In this document: positions 1-16,527 of the stretch, in pieces
How the letters are laid out: each line of letters starts with the position of its first letter
How positions within the stretch are numbered: the first letter of the stretch is position 1
Origin: CALOCN01 sp942491735
GTDB taxonomy: Bacteria > Eisenbacteria > RBG-16-71-46 > JABDJR01
Direction: 5' to 3'
Assembly: GCA_942491735.1 (NCBI GenBank)
Contig: CALOCN010000014.1
Span: 930,001-994,000 of the forward strand
DNA length: 64,000 nt
The notes under the pieces: model-generated
What the model saw: the letters and a program-made list of their open reading frames with translations, nothing else
What the model was told of the DNA's origin: nothing
Databases searched by the model: none
Position numbers and translations under genes: made by a program

Positions 1-1314
1 GTGCAGGACGTCCCTCATGTGGGGCATCTGCGGTCGTCCATCGTGGGGGACTCCATCCGGCGTTTCCTGGAGTGGCGGGGCCTCGAGGTCACCTTCGTCT
101 ACAACTTCACCGACATCGACGACAAGATCATCGCCAAGGCGGAAGACGAGGGCGTGGAGTACCAGGTGGTGGCCCGTCGCAACGAGGCCCTGTTCCTGGA
201 GTTCGCCCAGGCGCTCAACATCAAGCCGGCCACCCACTACCCGCGCGCCACCGAGCACATCACGGAGATCCTCGCGCTCATTACGCAGTTGATCGACGAC
301 GGGAAGGCGTACCCCGCCGAGAACGGGGATGTGTACTACCGGGTCCGGTCGTTCGACACCTACGGCAAGCTATCCAAGAAGCGCATCGACGATCTCCAGT
401 CCGGGGCGCGGATCGAGGTCGAGGACCTCAAGGAGGATCCGCTCGACTTCGCGCTGTGGAAGGCGGCCAAACCGGGGGAGCCGGCCTGGGACACGCCGTG
501 GGGCCGGGGACGCCCCGGCTGGCATATCGAGTGCTCGGCCATGAGCATGAAGTACTGCGGCGCCACCCTGGACCTCCACGGGGGCGGTGAGGACCTGATC
601 TTTCCCCATCATGAGAACGAGATCGCCCAGAGTGAAGGGGCGACCGGCAAGCCGTTCGCCAACTACTGGGTACACAACGGATGGGTGACGTTGGGCGGGG
701 ACAAGATGTCCAAGTCGACCAAGAAGTTCCGCCCCATCGACGAGGTGGTGGCGGCGTTCCATCCCGAGGCGGTGCGGTTGTACCTCATGGGCACGCACTA
801 CCGCTCTCCGATCGAGTTCAACGAGGAGCGTCTGCGCGAAGCCGAGACCGCCTATGCACGGCTCAGCAACTCCTTCAGGGAACTGGCCCGGCGCGAACGG
901 GTGGAGAGCGAGCACCCGCGGGAAGCCGAACTGCGAGCGGGCGCCGAACAGGCCGAGACGGCGCTGATCGAGGCGATGTCCGACGACTTCAATACCGCTC
1001 GCGCGGAAGCGGCGCTCTTCGACCTCGCCCGTCTGCTCAACGGTGCCCTGGACGAAACCCCCGGCGTGGTGAGTCCCGCGCTGGCTGCCGGAACGGAGAA
1101 GCTGCGGAGTCTGGGCGAAGTGCTGGGTCTGTTCTGGATGCCCCTGGAAGCGGACGCCGAGGCTCCGCCGGAGATCCAGGCCAAGCTGGTGGCTCGCGAA
1201 GCAGCGCGGGCAGCCAAGGACTGGGCCCGCGCGGATGCGTTGCGGGATGAACTGGCCGCGGCGGGCTGGATCATCGAGGACCGCGCGGACGGAGCCCGGC
1301 TCAAGAAGAGCTAG
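1..1314 (+). CDS. cysS: Cysteinyl-tRNA synthetase, 5' end outside window
   Basis: This class I aminoacyl-tRNA synthetase charges tRNA-Cys with cysteine using ATP. The visible 437 codons open inside the catalytic core. The HIGH signature is seen as HVGH near residue 7, and the sequence before it, normally about 25 residues with the first zinc-ligand Cys, lies upstream of the window. The KMSKS loop is intact (GGDKMSKSTKK, about residue 235). The remaining zinc site is present as HIECSAM and the HHENE motif. The C-terminal helical anticodon-binding part ends at the TAG at 1312. The GTG at base 1 is an internal Val codon, not a start. The last four bases (CTAG) are shared with the stop of the convergent ankyrin gene. 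Identification is secure; only the N-terminus is missing. Confidence 0.97.
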   Translation: MQDVPHVGHLRSSIVGDSIRRFLEWRGLEVTFVYNFTDIDDKIIAKAEDEGVEYQVVARRNEALFLEFAQALNIKPATHYPRATEHITEILALITQLIDDGKAYPAENGDVYYRVRSFDTYGKLSKKRIDDLQSGARIEVEDLKEDPLDFALWKAAKPGEPAWDTPWGRGRPGWHIECSAMSMKYCGATLDLHGGGEDLIFPHHENEIAQSEGATGKPFANYWVHNGWVTLGGDKMSKSTKKFRPIDEVVAAFHPEAVRLYLMGTHYRSPIEFNEERLREAETAYARLSNSFRELARRERVESEHPREAELRAGAEQAETALIEAMSDDFNTARAEAALFDLARLLNGALDETPGVVSPALAAGTEKLRSLGEVLGLFWMPLEADAEAPPEIQAKLVAREAARAAKDWARADALRDELAAAGWIIEDRADGARLKKS

Positions 1315-2034
1315 CGGTCTACGGAATCCGGATCAGCTTCTGTGTGCGGGTGACCTGGCCGCCTTGAGCCCTCACGAAACGGGCTTGAGAGCAGCGCCTC
1401 CACCGCGGCGTGTCCGTCCTCCCGGGCGAACGAGAGCGCGGTCTTTCCGTCGTCGGTGATGGCCAGGGAATCTGCTCCCGCGTCCAGCAGGGCGCGGACC
1501 ATGGCCAGGTTGCCTTGATGCGCCGCCGCGTGGAGCGCGGTCACGCCCCCCTGCTGGGCGGCATTGGGGTCGGCCCCGGCCCTGAGCAGTGCGGCAACCA
1601 GGGCGGTGTTGCCGGAGGCTGCGCCCGCGTGGAGCGCGGTGATCCGCATCGCATTGTCGGCGACCGCCCCGGGACTCGCTCCTCGCTCCAGGAGGAGGCG
1701 AACGGCCTCGTCCCGGCCAAAGAATGCAGCAAGTCCCAGGGGAAAGAAGCCGTCCGGGGCGAACGCCGCGACCGCGTTGGGGTTCTCGTCCAGGATCCGA
1801 TCCAACCGGCCCACATCCCCCAGGGCCGACGCCTCGAACACATCGAGTTCCGGGACATGGTCCCGGAGGAGATCGGCAATCGCGGGCTGCCGGTAGTAAA
1901 GGGCGGTCAGGAGCGGCGAGACCCCCTGGGGAGAGGGGGGTGGTGGCCAAGGCGGGGTTCCTCTCCAGATGCGCAGAAACCCGGTCCAGGTCCCCGGCGT
2001 GGAGGGCGGTCCAGAAAGTCTCGGAGGTCGACAT
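1311..2034 (-). pseudogene. Ankyrin-repeat protein with a frameshift
   Basis: The gene reads leftwards from an ATG at 2034, with an AGGAG Shine-Dalgarno seven bases upstream. It begins MSTSETFWTALHAGDLDRV, an ankyrin-type helix. The frame breaks between 1922 and 1940, where a C5 run and a G6 run (plus strand) lie close together. Removing one base there joins the first 30 or so codons to a downstream frame giving VSPLLTALYYRQPAIADLL and then roughly four clear ankyrin repeats with TALHAAA- and GADP-type signatures. No signal peptide is visible. The repaired protein would be about 240 residues and probably mediates protein-protein contact; its partner is unknown. It is divergent from a MarR regulator and shares the palindromic operator. 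Either a true pseudogene or a single-base assembly error would explain the break. Confidence 0.75.
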
Positions 2035-2050
2035 GATGGGCTCCTCTTGA

Positions 2051-2072
2051 TTAGTTAGCACATGCTAACTAA
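2051..2072. promoter_or_regulatory. Palindromic MarR-type operator
   Basis: The sequence TTAGTTAGCA, then CA, then TGCTAACTAA is a perfect inverted repeat with 10-base arms. It lies in the divergent gap between the ankyrin gene and the marR gene and touches the possible marR starts. MarR dimers bind AT-rich palindromes of this size, so it is most simply an autoregulatory operator that also controls the divergent gene. That role is inferred from position and symmetry. Confidence 0.75.
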
Positions 2073-2526
2073 AATGGACGGCATGTCAAGCACTCCAACG
2101 AACGAGTTGGCCTCCCGGATCCATTCGGCGGCCATTCACCTGCTTCGACGGGTCCGACGGTCCGATCTGGAATTGGGCCTGACCCCGGCCAGGTTGTCCG
2201 CCCTGTCGATCCTGGTCTTCGGCGGCCCGCACACCCTGGGCGATCTTGCCGGGGAGGAGCAGGTGCGACCGGCGACCATGAGCCGGTTGGTGCGGGATCT
2301 GGTCGCCCGGGGGTTGGTGACCCGCAGGGTCCGTGAGACCGATCGCCGGGTGATCGATCTGGCCGCCACGCCCGCCGGGGTTCAGCTGCTTCGCGCCGGC
2401 CAGGCCCTTCGGGTCGGGCAGATCGAGCGGGGTTTGACCCGTCTCTCCCCCGCGCAGCGCCGGACCCTGACCGAAGCGGTGGCCCTCCTTGCGGATCTGG
2501 ACCTCTCCGTGTCGAAATCGCGTTGA
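2062..2526 (+). CDS. MarR-family transcriptional regulator
   Basis: A 154-codon protein with the MarR winged-helix layout. A helical N-terminus is followed by the recognition region (LSILVFGGPHTLGDLAGEEQ and ATMSRLVRDLVARGLV), the wing with a basic RETDRRVIDL segment, and a C-terminal dimerisation helix. Proteins of this family bind palindromic DNA as dimers and are usually released by small aromatic ligands; the ligand here is unknown. Possible starts are ATG 2062, 2074 and 2083. None has a good Shine-Dalgarno, because the palindromic operator occupies that position, so the message may be almost leaderless. The start at 2083 would put the operator wholly upstream. The gene is divergent from the ankyrin gene. 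Confidence 0.9.
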   Translation: MLTKMDGMSSTPTNELASRIHSAAIHLLRRVRRSDLELGLTPARLSALSILVFGGPHTLGDLAGEEQVRPATMSRLVRDLVARGLVTRRVRETDRRVIDLAATPAGVQLLRAGQALRVGQIERGLTRLSPAQRRTLTEAVALLADLDLSVSKSR

Positions 2527-2551
2527 CATGGGCAGGGCCCCCCGATAACCT
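2523..2551 (+). promoter_or_regulatory. Candidate promoter of the tRNA cluster
   Basis: A perfect TTGACA (2523-2528) overlaps the marR stop codon. It is followed after 17 bases by TAACCT (2546-2551), a weak -10. It lies about 115 bases before the first tRNA of the Thr-Tyr-Gly-Thr-tuf run. The -35 is strong and the -10 only partial. Confidence 0.45.
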
Positions 2552-2667
2552 GTTGCGTTCGATTTGCTTCTGGAACCCGCCTCGTCGAACCCCCCCTCTC
2601 TGTGGCCGGGCTCGGCGTGCAACCTGTTGCAGGGCCGGTGTTTGATGAACCGCAAGGTCCGTGGTGG

Positions 2668-2744
2668 GCTGGCGTAGCTCAGCTGGCTAGAGCAGCTGAT
2701 TTGTAATCAGCAGGTCAAGGGTTCGAATCCCTTCGCCAGCTCCA
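2668..2744 (+). tRNA. tRNA-Thr (anticodon TGT)
   Basis: A complete cloverleaf: the acceptor GCTGGCG pairs with CGCCAGC, the D-arm has GCTCAGCTGGCTAGAGC, the anticodon loop reads TTTGTAA, and the T-loop is GTTCGAATCC. The CCA end is encoded at 2742-2744. It is the first tRNA of a cluster whose order matches thrU-tyrU-glyT-thrT of E. coli. Confidence 0.97.
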
Positions 2745-2831
2745 TTCGAGCACGCCGCTTACCGTGTGCCTTGGGTCGGACGACTCTGGTCAGGATGGCT
2801 GAGAAGTTAAATTGTTCTGGTTTAATGGTTT

Positions 2832-2917
2832 GGAGGGGTTCCCGAGTGGTCAAAGGGAACAGACTGTAAATCTGTCGGCTAATGCCTTCGGAGGTTCAAA
2901 TCCTCCCCCCTCCACCA
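2832..2917 (+). tRNA. tRNA-Tyr (anticodon GTA)
   Basis: A class II tRNA with a long variable arm. The acceptor GGAGGGG pairs with CCCCTCC, the anticodon loop is CTGTAAA, the T-loop is GTTCAAATCC, and CCA is encoded at 2915-2917. The long arm and GTA anticodon identify tyrosine. Confidence 0.97.
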
Positions 2918-2954
2918 TCCCTTGTCCGGTCGCCTCGGCGGCCACCGTCCCAGA

Positions 2955-3031
2955 GCGGGAATAGCTCAGTTGGCTAGAGCATCAGCCTTCCAAGCTGAGG
3001 GTCGCGGGTTCGAATCCCGTTTCCCGCTCCA
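2955..3031 (+). tRNA. tRNA-Gly (anticodon TCC)
   Basis: The acceptor GCGGGAA pairs with TTCCCGC, the anticodon loop is CTTCCAA, the T-loop is GTTCGAATCC, and CCA is encoded at 3029-3031. It is the third gene of the tRNA cluster. Confidence 0.97.
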
Positions 3032-3082
3032 AAGACTGACTCGAGTTCGGTTAGCAGGAACCGAGCCGGAGTCCATCGGGTC

Positions 3083-3110
3083 TTGACATTTGTTAGGCCC
3101 GCCCAATAAA
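3083..3110 (+). promoter_or_regulatory. Promoter for tRNA-Thr(GGT)-tuf
   Basis: TTGACA at 3083-3088 and AATAAA at 3105-3110 are separated by 16 bases, inside the otherwise empty 224-base gap between tRNA-Gly and the next tRNA-Thr. The perfect -35 and a locally AT-rich -10 make it the likely internal promoter for tRNA-Thr(GGT), tuf and possibly rpmG. Confidence 0.6.
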
Positions 3111-3255
3111 CTCCTGCGGCTGTTTGCGCCAAGCGCCCCCCCGCTTGCTGTTCCCGCCGTCTAACCCTCGACCTTGCAACGCGGTAGCTATTCCCGCGGC
3201 AATGAACGGGGAACTGCGGGATCGGAACGGAAAGCGTTCGTGCGGGCGCACCCAG

Positions 3256-3331
3256 GCCCACGTAGCTCAGTTGGTAGAGCATTTGCATGGTAAGCAAAAG
3301 GTCAGCGGTTCAAATCCGCTCGTGGGCTCCA
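3256..3331 (+). tRNA. tRNA-Thr (anticodon GGT)
   Basis: The acceptor GCCCACG pairs with CGTGGGC, the anticodon stem TTTGC/GCAAA carries the loop ATGGTAA, the T-loop is GTTCAAATCC, and CCA is encoded at 3329-3331. It sits 71 bases before tuf, as thrT precedes tufB in E. coli. Confidence 0.97.
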
Positions 3332-3402
3332 CCTCGTAGGATGCCTCTCCTCGAATCACGGGTGAGGCACATCACGACCCTTCTTCGGAGGACTTGAAAG
3401 CA

Positions 3403-4593
<1,191 letters not shown>

Positions 4594-4605
4594 CGGGAGT
4601 CTGAA

Positions 4606-4629
4606 GGGCGCACCCGCCGCGGTGCGCCC
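4606..4629 (+). terminator. Hairpin after tuf copy 1
   Basis: GGGCGCACC (4606-4614) pairs perfectly with GGTGCGCCC (4621-4629) around a six-base loop, 12 bases after the tuf stop and 21 before rpmG. No T-run follows, so it may be an inefficient terminator or an RNA-processing site between tuf and rpmG. Confidence 0.55.
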
Positions 4630-4650
4630 TGATCCCCTCAGGGAGTCAAC

Positions 4651-4815
4651 ATGGCGAAGGCGGGAGTTCGAGACAAGGTCATTCTGGCGTGTGGTTCTTG
4701 CAAGCGACGCAACTACACCACGACCAAGAATCGACGCAAGCATCCGGACCGTGTCGAGTACCGCAAGTACTGCCGGTGGTGCCGAGGGCATACGCCGCAC
4801 AAGGAAACCCGTTAG
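4651..4815 (+). CDS. rpmG: 50S ribosomal protein L33
   Basis: A 54-residue small basic protein of the large subunit near the E site. It begins MAKAGVRDKVILACGSCKRR and keeps two Cys pairs, CGSC near residue 14 and CRWC near residue 41. These form the zinc-ribbon (C+) type of L33. A GGGAG Shine-Dalgarno lies six bases before the ATG. It lies between tuf and tRNA-Trp, a placement common in bacteria that have tuf-rpmG-trnW-secE-nusG runs. Confidence 0.95.
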   Translation: MAKAGVRDKVILACGSCKRRNYTTTKNRRKHPDRVEYRKYCRWCRGHTPHKETR

Positions 4816-4878
4816 GAGGCCCTTCCGCGGTCGACCCGGCAGGGTCCCGTGTCGGGTGTTCCGCAAGGGAGCCAACGT

Positions 4879-4954
4879 AGGCCAGTAGCTCAACTGGTAG
4901 AGCACCGGTCTCCAAAACCGGGGGTTGCGGGTTCAAGTCCTGCCTGGCCTGCCA
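4879..4954 (+). tRNA. tRNA-Trp (anticodon CCA)
   Basis: The acceptor AGGCCAG pairs with CTGGCCT, the anticodon loop is CTCCAAA, the T-loop is GTTCAAGTCC, and CCA is encoded at 4952-4954. It lies directly upstream of secE, a conserved neighbourhood. Confidence 0.97.
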
Positions 4955-5040
4955 AATTGACCGACCGAACGTCAGGTCGGTTCTCGGAAATGTTGTTCGG
5001 GGCGGCCCCATCGGTTGGGGCCGGGTCCGGGAAGGAAACC

Positions 5041-5232
5041 ATGTCCATCGTTGAACGCGCGACGACGTTCGTCCAGTCCGCCTGGCTGGAGTCCAAGAAG
5101 GTCACCTGGCCGACACGGGATGAGCTGCGTGACTCCGCGCGGGTCGTCATCCTGGCCACGTTCCTGGTCATGCTCTACCTGTTCGTCGTGGACAGGATCC
5201 TGACCTTCCTTCTGGGTTTCGTGATCCGGTAG
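5041..5232 (+). CDS. secE: Preprotein translocase subunit SecE
   Basis: SecE is the small essential subunit that clamps SecY in the inner-membrane protein channel. The 63-residue protein is the short, single-span form. It has an amphipathic helix with the family signature ESKKVTWPTRDEL (about residues 17-29) followed by one transmembrane helix (VVILATFLVMLYLFVVDRIL). The ATG at 5041 follows GGAAGG at suitable spacing; in-frame codons upstream run through tRNA-Trp and are not used. nusG starts four bases after the stop. Confidence 0.97.
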   Translation: MSIVERATTFVQSAWLESKKVTWPTRDELRDSARVVILATFLVMLYLFVVDRILTFLLGFVIR

Positions 5233-5236
5233 CGAT

Positions 5237-5767
5237 ATGGCCAAGAGCTGGTACGCCATTCATACGTATTCGGGTCACGAGAACAAGGTGAAGAACAACC
5301 TCGAGCGCTCGGTGAAGAACGCGGGGCTCGATGGGGACTTCGGCCGGATTCTCGTGGCTATGGAAGAACACGCGGAGATGCGCGACGGACAGCGCGTCGT
5401 GACCAAGCGCAAGACGTTTCCGTCCTATGTGCTGGTCGAGATGGAGATGAACAGCGACACCCAGGCGCTGGTTTCCAACGTCCCCGGGGTGACCCGGTTC
5501 GTGGGGACCGGCCAGGCCGCGATTCCTCTCAGTGAGGACGAGGTGGACCGTATTCTGGGGCGGATCGACACCACCAAGCCCCGGGAGCCCATGGAAGTTC
5601 CCTACAAGGTGGGCGAGCACGTCAAGGTGACCGATGGGCCCTTCACCGACTTCACCGGCGTGGTGGACGAGGTGAACGGCGAGCGCGGCAAGTTGAAGGT
5701 GATGGTTTCCATCTTCGGTCGCGCCACCCCGGTCGAGCTGGATTTTCTGCAGGTCAAGCCCGTCTGA
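5237..5767 (+). CDS. nusG: Transcription termination/antitermination factor NusG
   Basis: NusG binds RNA polymerase, increases processivity, and links it to Rho or to the ribosome. The 176-residue protein has the NGN domain (starts KSWYAIHTYSGHENKVKNNL, with FPSYVLVEME and VPGVTRFVG) and a C-terminal KOW domain (GEHVKVTDGPFTDFTGVVDEVN). Its length is normal. It is the second gene of secE-nusG, and the L11/L1 operon begins 127 bases downstream. Confidence 0.98.
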   Translation: MAKSWYAIHTYSGHENKVKNNLERSVKNAGLDGDFGRILVAMEEHAEMRDGQRVVTKRKTFPSYVLVEMEMNSDTQALVSNVPGVTRFVGTGQAAIPLSEDEVDRILGRIDTTKPREPMEVPYKVGEHVKVTDGPFTDFTGVVDEVNGERGKLKVMVSIFGRATPVELDFLQVKPV

Positions 5768-5786
5768 CGGATTGACCTGGATGTTC

Positions 5787-5840
5787 GGGATCACCGAGAC
5801 CCGGTGATCCCCCGGCGGAACGGAGCGCTGCTCCGGTTCC
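5787..5840 (+). promoter_or_regulatory. Two-hairpin leader before rplK
   Basis: Two stems stand in the 127-base nusG-rplK gap. The first is a perfect 10-bp stem, GGGATCACCG (5787-5796) with CGGTGATCCC (5802-5811). The second is GGAACGGAGC (5817-5826) with GCTCCGGTTCC (5830-5840), which has one bulged base. No T-run follows either. They may be a leader for control of the L11 operon, which in E. coli is regulated by L1 at this place; the L1 link is inference. Confidence 0.5.
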
Positions 5841-5894
5841 GGATCTCGCAAGGACCTCAACCCGGCGGCTGACGCCGGAGTCCTGGAGGGAGAG

Positions 5895-6320
5895 ATGGCG
5901 AAAGTCGTCGAAAAGATCGTCAAGCTGCAGATTCCCGCGGGTGGCGCCACCCCGGCCCCGCCGGTCGGACCGGCCCTTGGCCAGGCCGGCGTCAACATCA
6001 TGGAATTCTGCAAGCAGTTCAACGCGAAGACCCAGTCCCAGGCCGGTCTGATCATCCCGGTGGTGATCAGCGTCCACAAGGACAAGTCCTTCACCTTCAT
6101 CACCAAGACCCCGCCCGCGGCCGTGCTGATCAAGCGCGCGGCCAACCTGGCCAAGGGTTCCGGTGAGCCCAACAAGAACAAGGTGGGCTCGGTGTCCAGG
6201 GCCCAGGTCAAGGAAATCGCCGAGATGAAGGAACCCGATCTCAACGCGGCCAGCGTCGAGGCGGCCATGCGCATGGTTGAGGGCACTGCCCGAAGCATGG
6301 GCATCGAGATCAAGGGATAG
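5895..6320 (+). CDS. rplK: 50S ribosomal protein L11
   Basis: L11 forms the base of the GTPase-associated stalk on 23S rRNA. The 141-residue protein has the N-terminal domain (KLQIPAGGATPAPPVGPALGQAGVNIMEFCK) and the RNA-binding C-terminal domain ending ARSMGIEIKG. A GGAGGGAGAG Shine-Dalgarno precedes the ATG. rplA follows after 10 bases. Confidence 0.98.
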   Translation: MAKVVEKIVKLQIPAGGATPAPPVGPALGQAGVNIMEFCKQFNAKTQSQAGLIIPVVISVHKDKSFTFITKTPPAAVLIKRAANLAKGSGEPNKNKVGSVSRAQVKEIAEMKEPDLNAASVEAAMRMVEGTARSMGIEIKG

Positions 6321-6330
6321 GGAGGGCGTC

Positions 6331-7029
6331 ATGAAACGAGGCAAGCGTTACAGCAGCATCGAAGGCGACGTTTCCCGGGGTCCCTACGAGGAACTCGGCG
6401 AGCTCATCGTCAATCTCAAGAAGACGGCCAAGGCCAAGTTCGACGAGTCGGTGGATCTTTCCACCAAGCTCAACGTCGATCCCCGCCACGCGGACCAGGT
6501 GGTACGCGGAACGGTGGTCCTCCCGCATGGAACCGGTTCGGATACCCGGGTCCTCGTCTTCGCGCGGGGGGAGAAGGAGAACGAGGCCAGGGAGGCCGGT
6601 GCGGACTACGTCGGTGCGGAGTTCGTGGAGAAGGTCCGTGAGGGCTGGCTCGACTTCGACGCCGTGGTCGCCACCCCGGACATGATGGGCGAGGTGGGAA
6701 AGCTCGGCCGCGTGCTCGGCCCCCGGGGCCTGATGCCCAACCCCAAGGCGGGAACGGTCACCTTCGATGTCGCCAAGGCGGTCAACGAACTCAAGGCGGG
6801 AAAGATCGAGTTCCGGGTCGACAAGGGGGGTAACGTGCACGGCCCCATCGGCAAGGCCTCGTTCACCGAGGACAAACTCGTGGACAACGCCCGCGCACTG
6901 CTCTTCGAAATCGTCAAGGCCAAGCCCTCGGGCGCCAAGGGCCAGTACGTGAAATCGATCACCCTGTCCACCACGATGGGTCCGGGCCTCAAGCTCGATC
7001 CGCTCGTCGCGGCGGCGATGTCGAAGTAG
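6331..7029 (+). CDS. rplA: 50S ribosomal protein L1
   Basis: L1 forms the mobile L1 stalk and represses its own operon in many bacteria. The protein is 232 residues with the usual MKRGKRY start, VDLSTKLNVDPRHADQVVRG, the GPRGLMPNPKAGTV motif, and FRVDKGGNVHGPIGK. The start at 6331 is preceded by GGGAGG; an earlier in-frame ATG at 6277 lies inside rplK and is rejected. rplJ follows after 11 bases. Confidence 0.98.
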   Translation: MKRGKRYSSIEGDVSRGPYEELGELIVNLKKTAKAKFDESVDLSTKLNVDPRHADQVVRGTVVLPHGTGSDTRVLVFARGEKENEAREAGADYVGAEFVEKVREGWLDFDAVVATPDMMGEVGKLGRVLGPRGLMPNPKAGTVTFDVAKAVNELKAGKIEFRVDKGGNVHGPIGKASFTEDKLVDNARALLFEIVKAKPSGAKGQYVKSITLSTTMGPGLKLDPLVAAAMSK

Positions 7030-7040
7030 GGGAGACCGAC

Positions 7041-7562
7041 ATGAAAATGAAACGAAACGGCAAGGCCGAGCTCGTCGACGATCTCCAGGCAGCCATCGCC
7101 GAAGCCAAGGGCATCTACATCACTGATTTCCAGGGGATGAGCGTGGCTCATGCCACCGAACTCCGTGTCCGCTGCCGCGCTGCCGGAGTCCGCTTCCAGG
7201 TGGTCAAGAACACCCTGGCCAAGCGCGCGTTTGCCGGCAAGGCGGAAGGCGATCTCGATTCCATGCTCTGCGGTCCCACCGCGGTCGCGCTCAGCGATGC
7301 GGACGAGATCGTGGCGGCCAAGGTAATCGCCGATTTCCTCAAGGAATTCGAGCGCCCGGCCTTCAAGGGGGGCGTGGTCGACGGCAAGGTCGTCACCGCG
7401 GCCCAGGCCGTGACCCTGGCCTCCCTGCCCAGCAAGGATGTCCTGCTCGGGAGACTGGCCGGCGGCCTCAAGTCCCCGATCCAGAAGTTGCACGGCGCCT
7501 TCTCCAGTCCGCTGCGTTCGCTCGCCGCGGTGCTGAAGCAGGTTGCCGAACAGAAGGCGTAA
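7041..7562 (+). CDS. rplJ: 50S ribosomal protein L10
   Basis: L10 anchors L7/L12 dimers to the ribosomal stalk. At 173 residues it has the normal length. It has the RNA-binding N-terminal domain (DFQGMSVAHATELRVRCRAAGVRFQVVKNTLAKRAF) and a C-terminal helix for L7/L12 attachment. A second ATG at 7047 is possible; the first is better placed after GGGGAGA. Confidence 0.97.
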   Translation: MKMKRNGKAELVDDLQAAIAEAKGIYITDFQGMSVAHATELRVRCRAAGVRFQVVKNTLAKRAFAGKAEGDLDSMLCGPTAVALSDADEIVAAKVIADFLKEFERPAFKGGVVDGKVVTAAQAVTLASLPSKDVLLGRLAGGLKSPIQKLHGAFSSPLRSLAAVLKQVAEQKA

Positions 7563-7564
7563 CC

Positions 7565-7579
7565 GGCGTCGCAGACGCC
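7565..7579 (+). other. Small hairpin between rplJ and rplL
   Basis: GGCGTC and GACGCC pair perfectly around GCA, two bases after the rplJ stop. It lies in a 114-base gap with no gene. It may tune the extra expression of rplL relative to rplJ, but nothing in the sequence proves this. Confidence 0.35.
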
Positions 7580-7676
7580 AGGACCGACGGTGTCGCAATG
7601 AGGCGGCCCGTTCCTTTAAACCGAAACCCCGCCGAGGCCCACGGCCATAGACCGCGGGGAGGAAGAGGAGAGAAAC

Positions 7677-8087
7677 ATGAGTGAAGACACCGCGACCAAG
7701 GAATACTCGGACAAGACCAACAAGCTCATCACCGAGATCGAGGGGATGACCATCCTCGAGGTGAACGAGCTGGTCGAGGCCATGGAAGACAAGTTCGGTG
7801 TGACCGCTGCCATGCCCATGGGCGGCATGATGATGGCGGCTCCCGCGGACGGCGGCGGTGCCGCGGCCGAGGAGCAGACCGAGTTCGACGTCATCCTCAC
7901 CGGTGCCGGCGACAAGAAGATCCAGGTCATCAAGGCGGTCCGTGAGATCACCGGTCTGGGCCTCAAGGAGGCCAAGGATCTGGTGGAGGGCGCGCCCAAG
8001 CCGGTCAAGGAAGGCATTCCGAAGGCCGAGGCCGAGGCGCTCAAGGCCAAGATCGAAGAGGCCGGCGGCGCTGCCGACCTGAAGTAG
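7677..8087 (+). CDS. rplL: 50S ribosomal protein L7/L12
   Basis: L7/L12 forms the multi-copy stalk that recruits translational GTPases. The 136-residue protein has an N-terminal dimerisation helix (LEVNELVEAMEDKFGVTAA), a hinge rich in Ala/Gly/Met, and the conserved C-terminal domain (EFDVILTGAGDKKIQVIK, VREITGLGLKEAKDLVEGAP). The N-terminus is about ten residues longer than in E. coli and acidic. AGGAGAGAAAC precedes the ATG. Confidence 0.98.
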   Translation: MSEDTATKEYSDKTNKLITEIEGMTILEVNELVEAMEDKFGVTAAMPMGGMMMAAPADGGGAAAEEQTEFDVILTGAGDKKIQVIKAVREITGLGLKEAKDLVEGAPKPVKEGIPKAEAEALKAKIEEAGGAADLK

Positions 8088-8094
8088 TTCCGTT

Positions 8095-8125
8095 CGCGGC
8101 GCCCCGGTCCATCCGGGGCGCCGCG
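8095..8125 (+). promoter_or_regulatory. Strong hairpin between rplL and rpoB
   Basis: A perfect 13-bp stem: CGCGGCGCCCCGG (8095-8107) with CCGGGGCGCCGCG (8113-8125), loop TCCAT. It begins eight bases after the rplL stop and has no T-run. In E. coli the same gap holds an attenuator and an RNase III site that lower rpoBC relative to rplL. This hairpin is well placed for the same task, which is inferred. Confidence 0.65.
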
Positions 8126-8213
8126 AATCGCGGCGGCACGCCGCTCCACGCGACATGGCTCGCGTGCCTCGATCCAGACCCGTGCCGGGTAAACACGAAC
8201 CTCACACACGAGG

Positions 8214-12089
<3,876 letters not shown>

Positions 12090-12131
12090 TCTCGACGCGG
12101 AACACGCAGCGGTTTCCATGAAGGAGAACCC

Positions 12132-16280
<4,149 letters not shown>

Positions 16281-16349
16281 GCGCGGGGGCTGGGGAGGGG
16301 GCCAGGGCCGTGTGGCTCGGGGAAACCCAGGACCCTGGAGACAAAAGGC

Positions 16350-16378
16350 TTGACACTATCAAGGCACAAACATAGGAT
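16350..16378 (+). promoter_or_regulatory. Promoter of the rpsL-led superoperon
   Basis: TTGACA (16350-16355), a 17-base spacer, and TAGGAT (16373-16378) form a near-consensus sigma-70-type promoter in the 247-base rpoC-rpsL gap. The surrounding bases turn AT-rich compared with the GC-rich genes. It gives a leader of about 140 bases before rpsL. No comparably good promoter was noticed in the following 20 kb. Confidence 0.8.
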
Positions 16379-16527
16379 AACCATCTTGTGCCTTAGAGTC
16401 TCGTGACTGCGTTGGACTCTGTAAGCCAATGACTTGAAACGTTTTACGGCGTTTTTGGGTGTTGGACGAAGTGGGCCGAGAAGACGGTCCGGGCGAGATT
16501 TAGAGGCATTTTGAGGAGGTTTTTTCG

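Noticed and set aside
1922..1940. Programmed ribosomal frameshift in the ankyrin gene
   Set aside because: No slippery heptamer with downstream structure is evident; a simple indel in a homopolymer explains it better.
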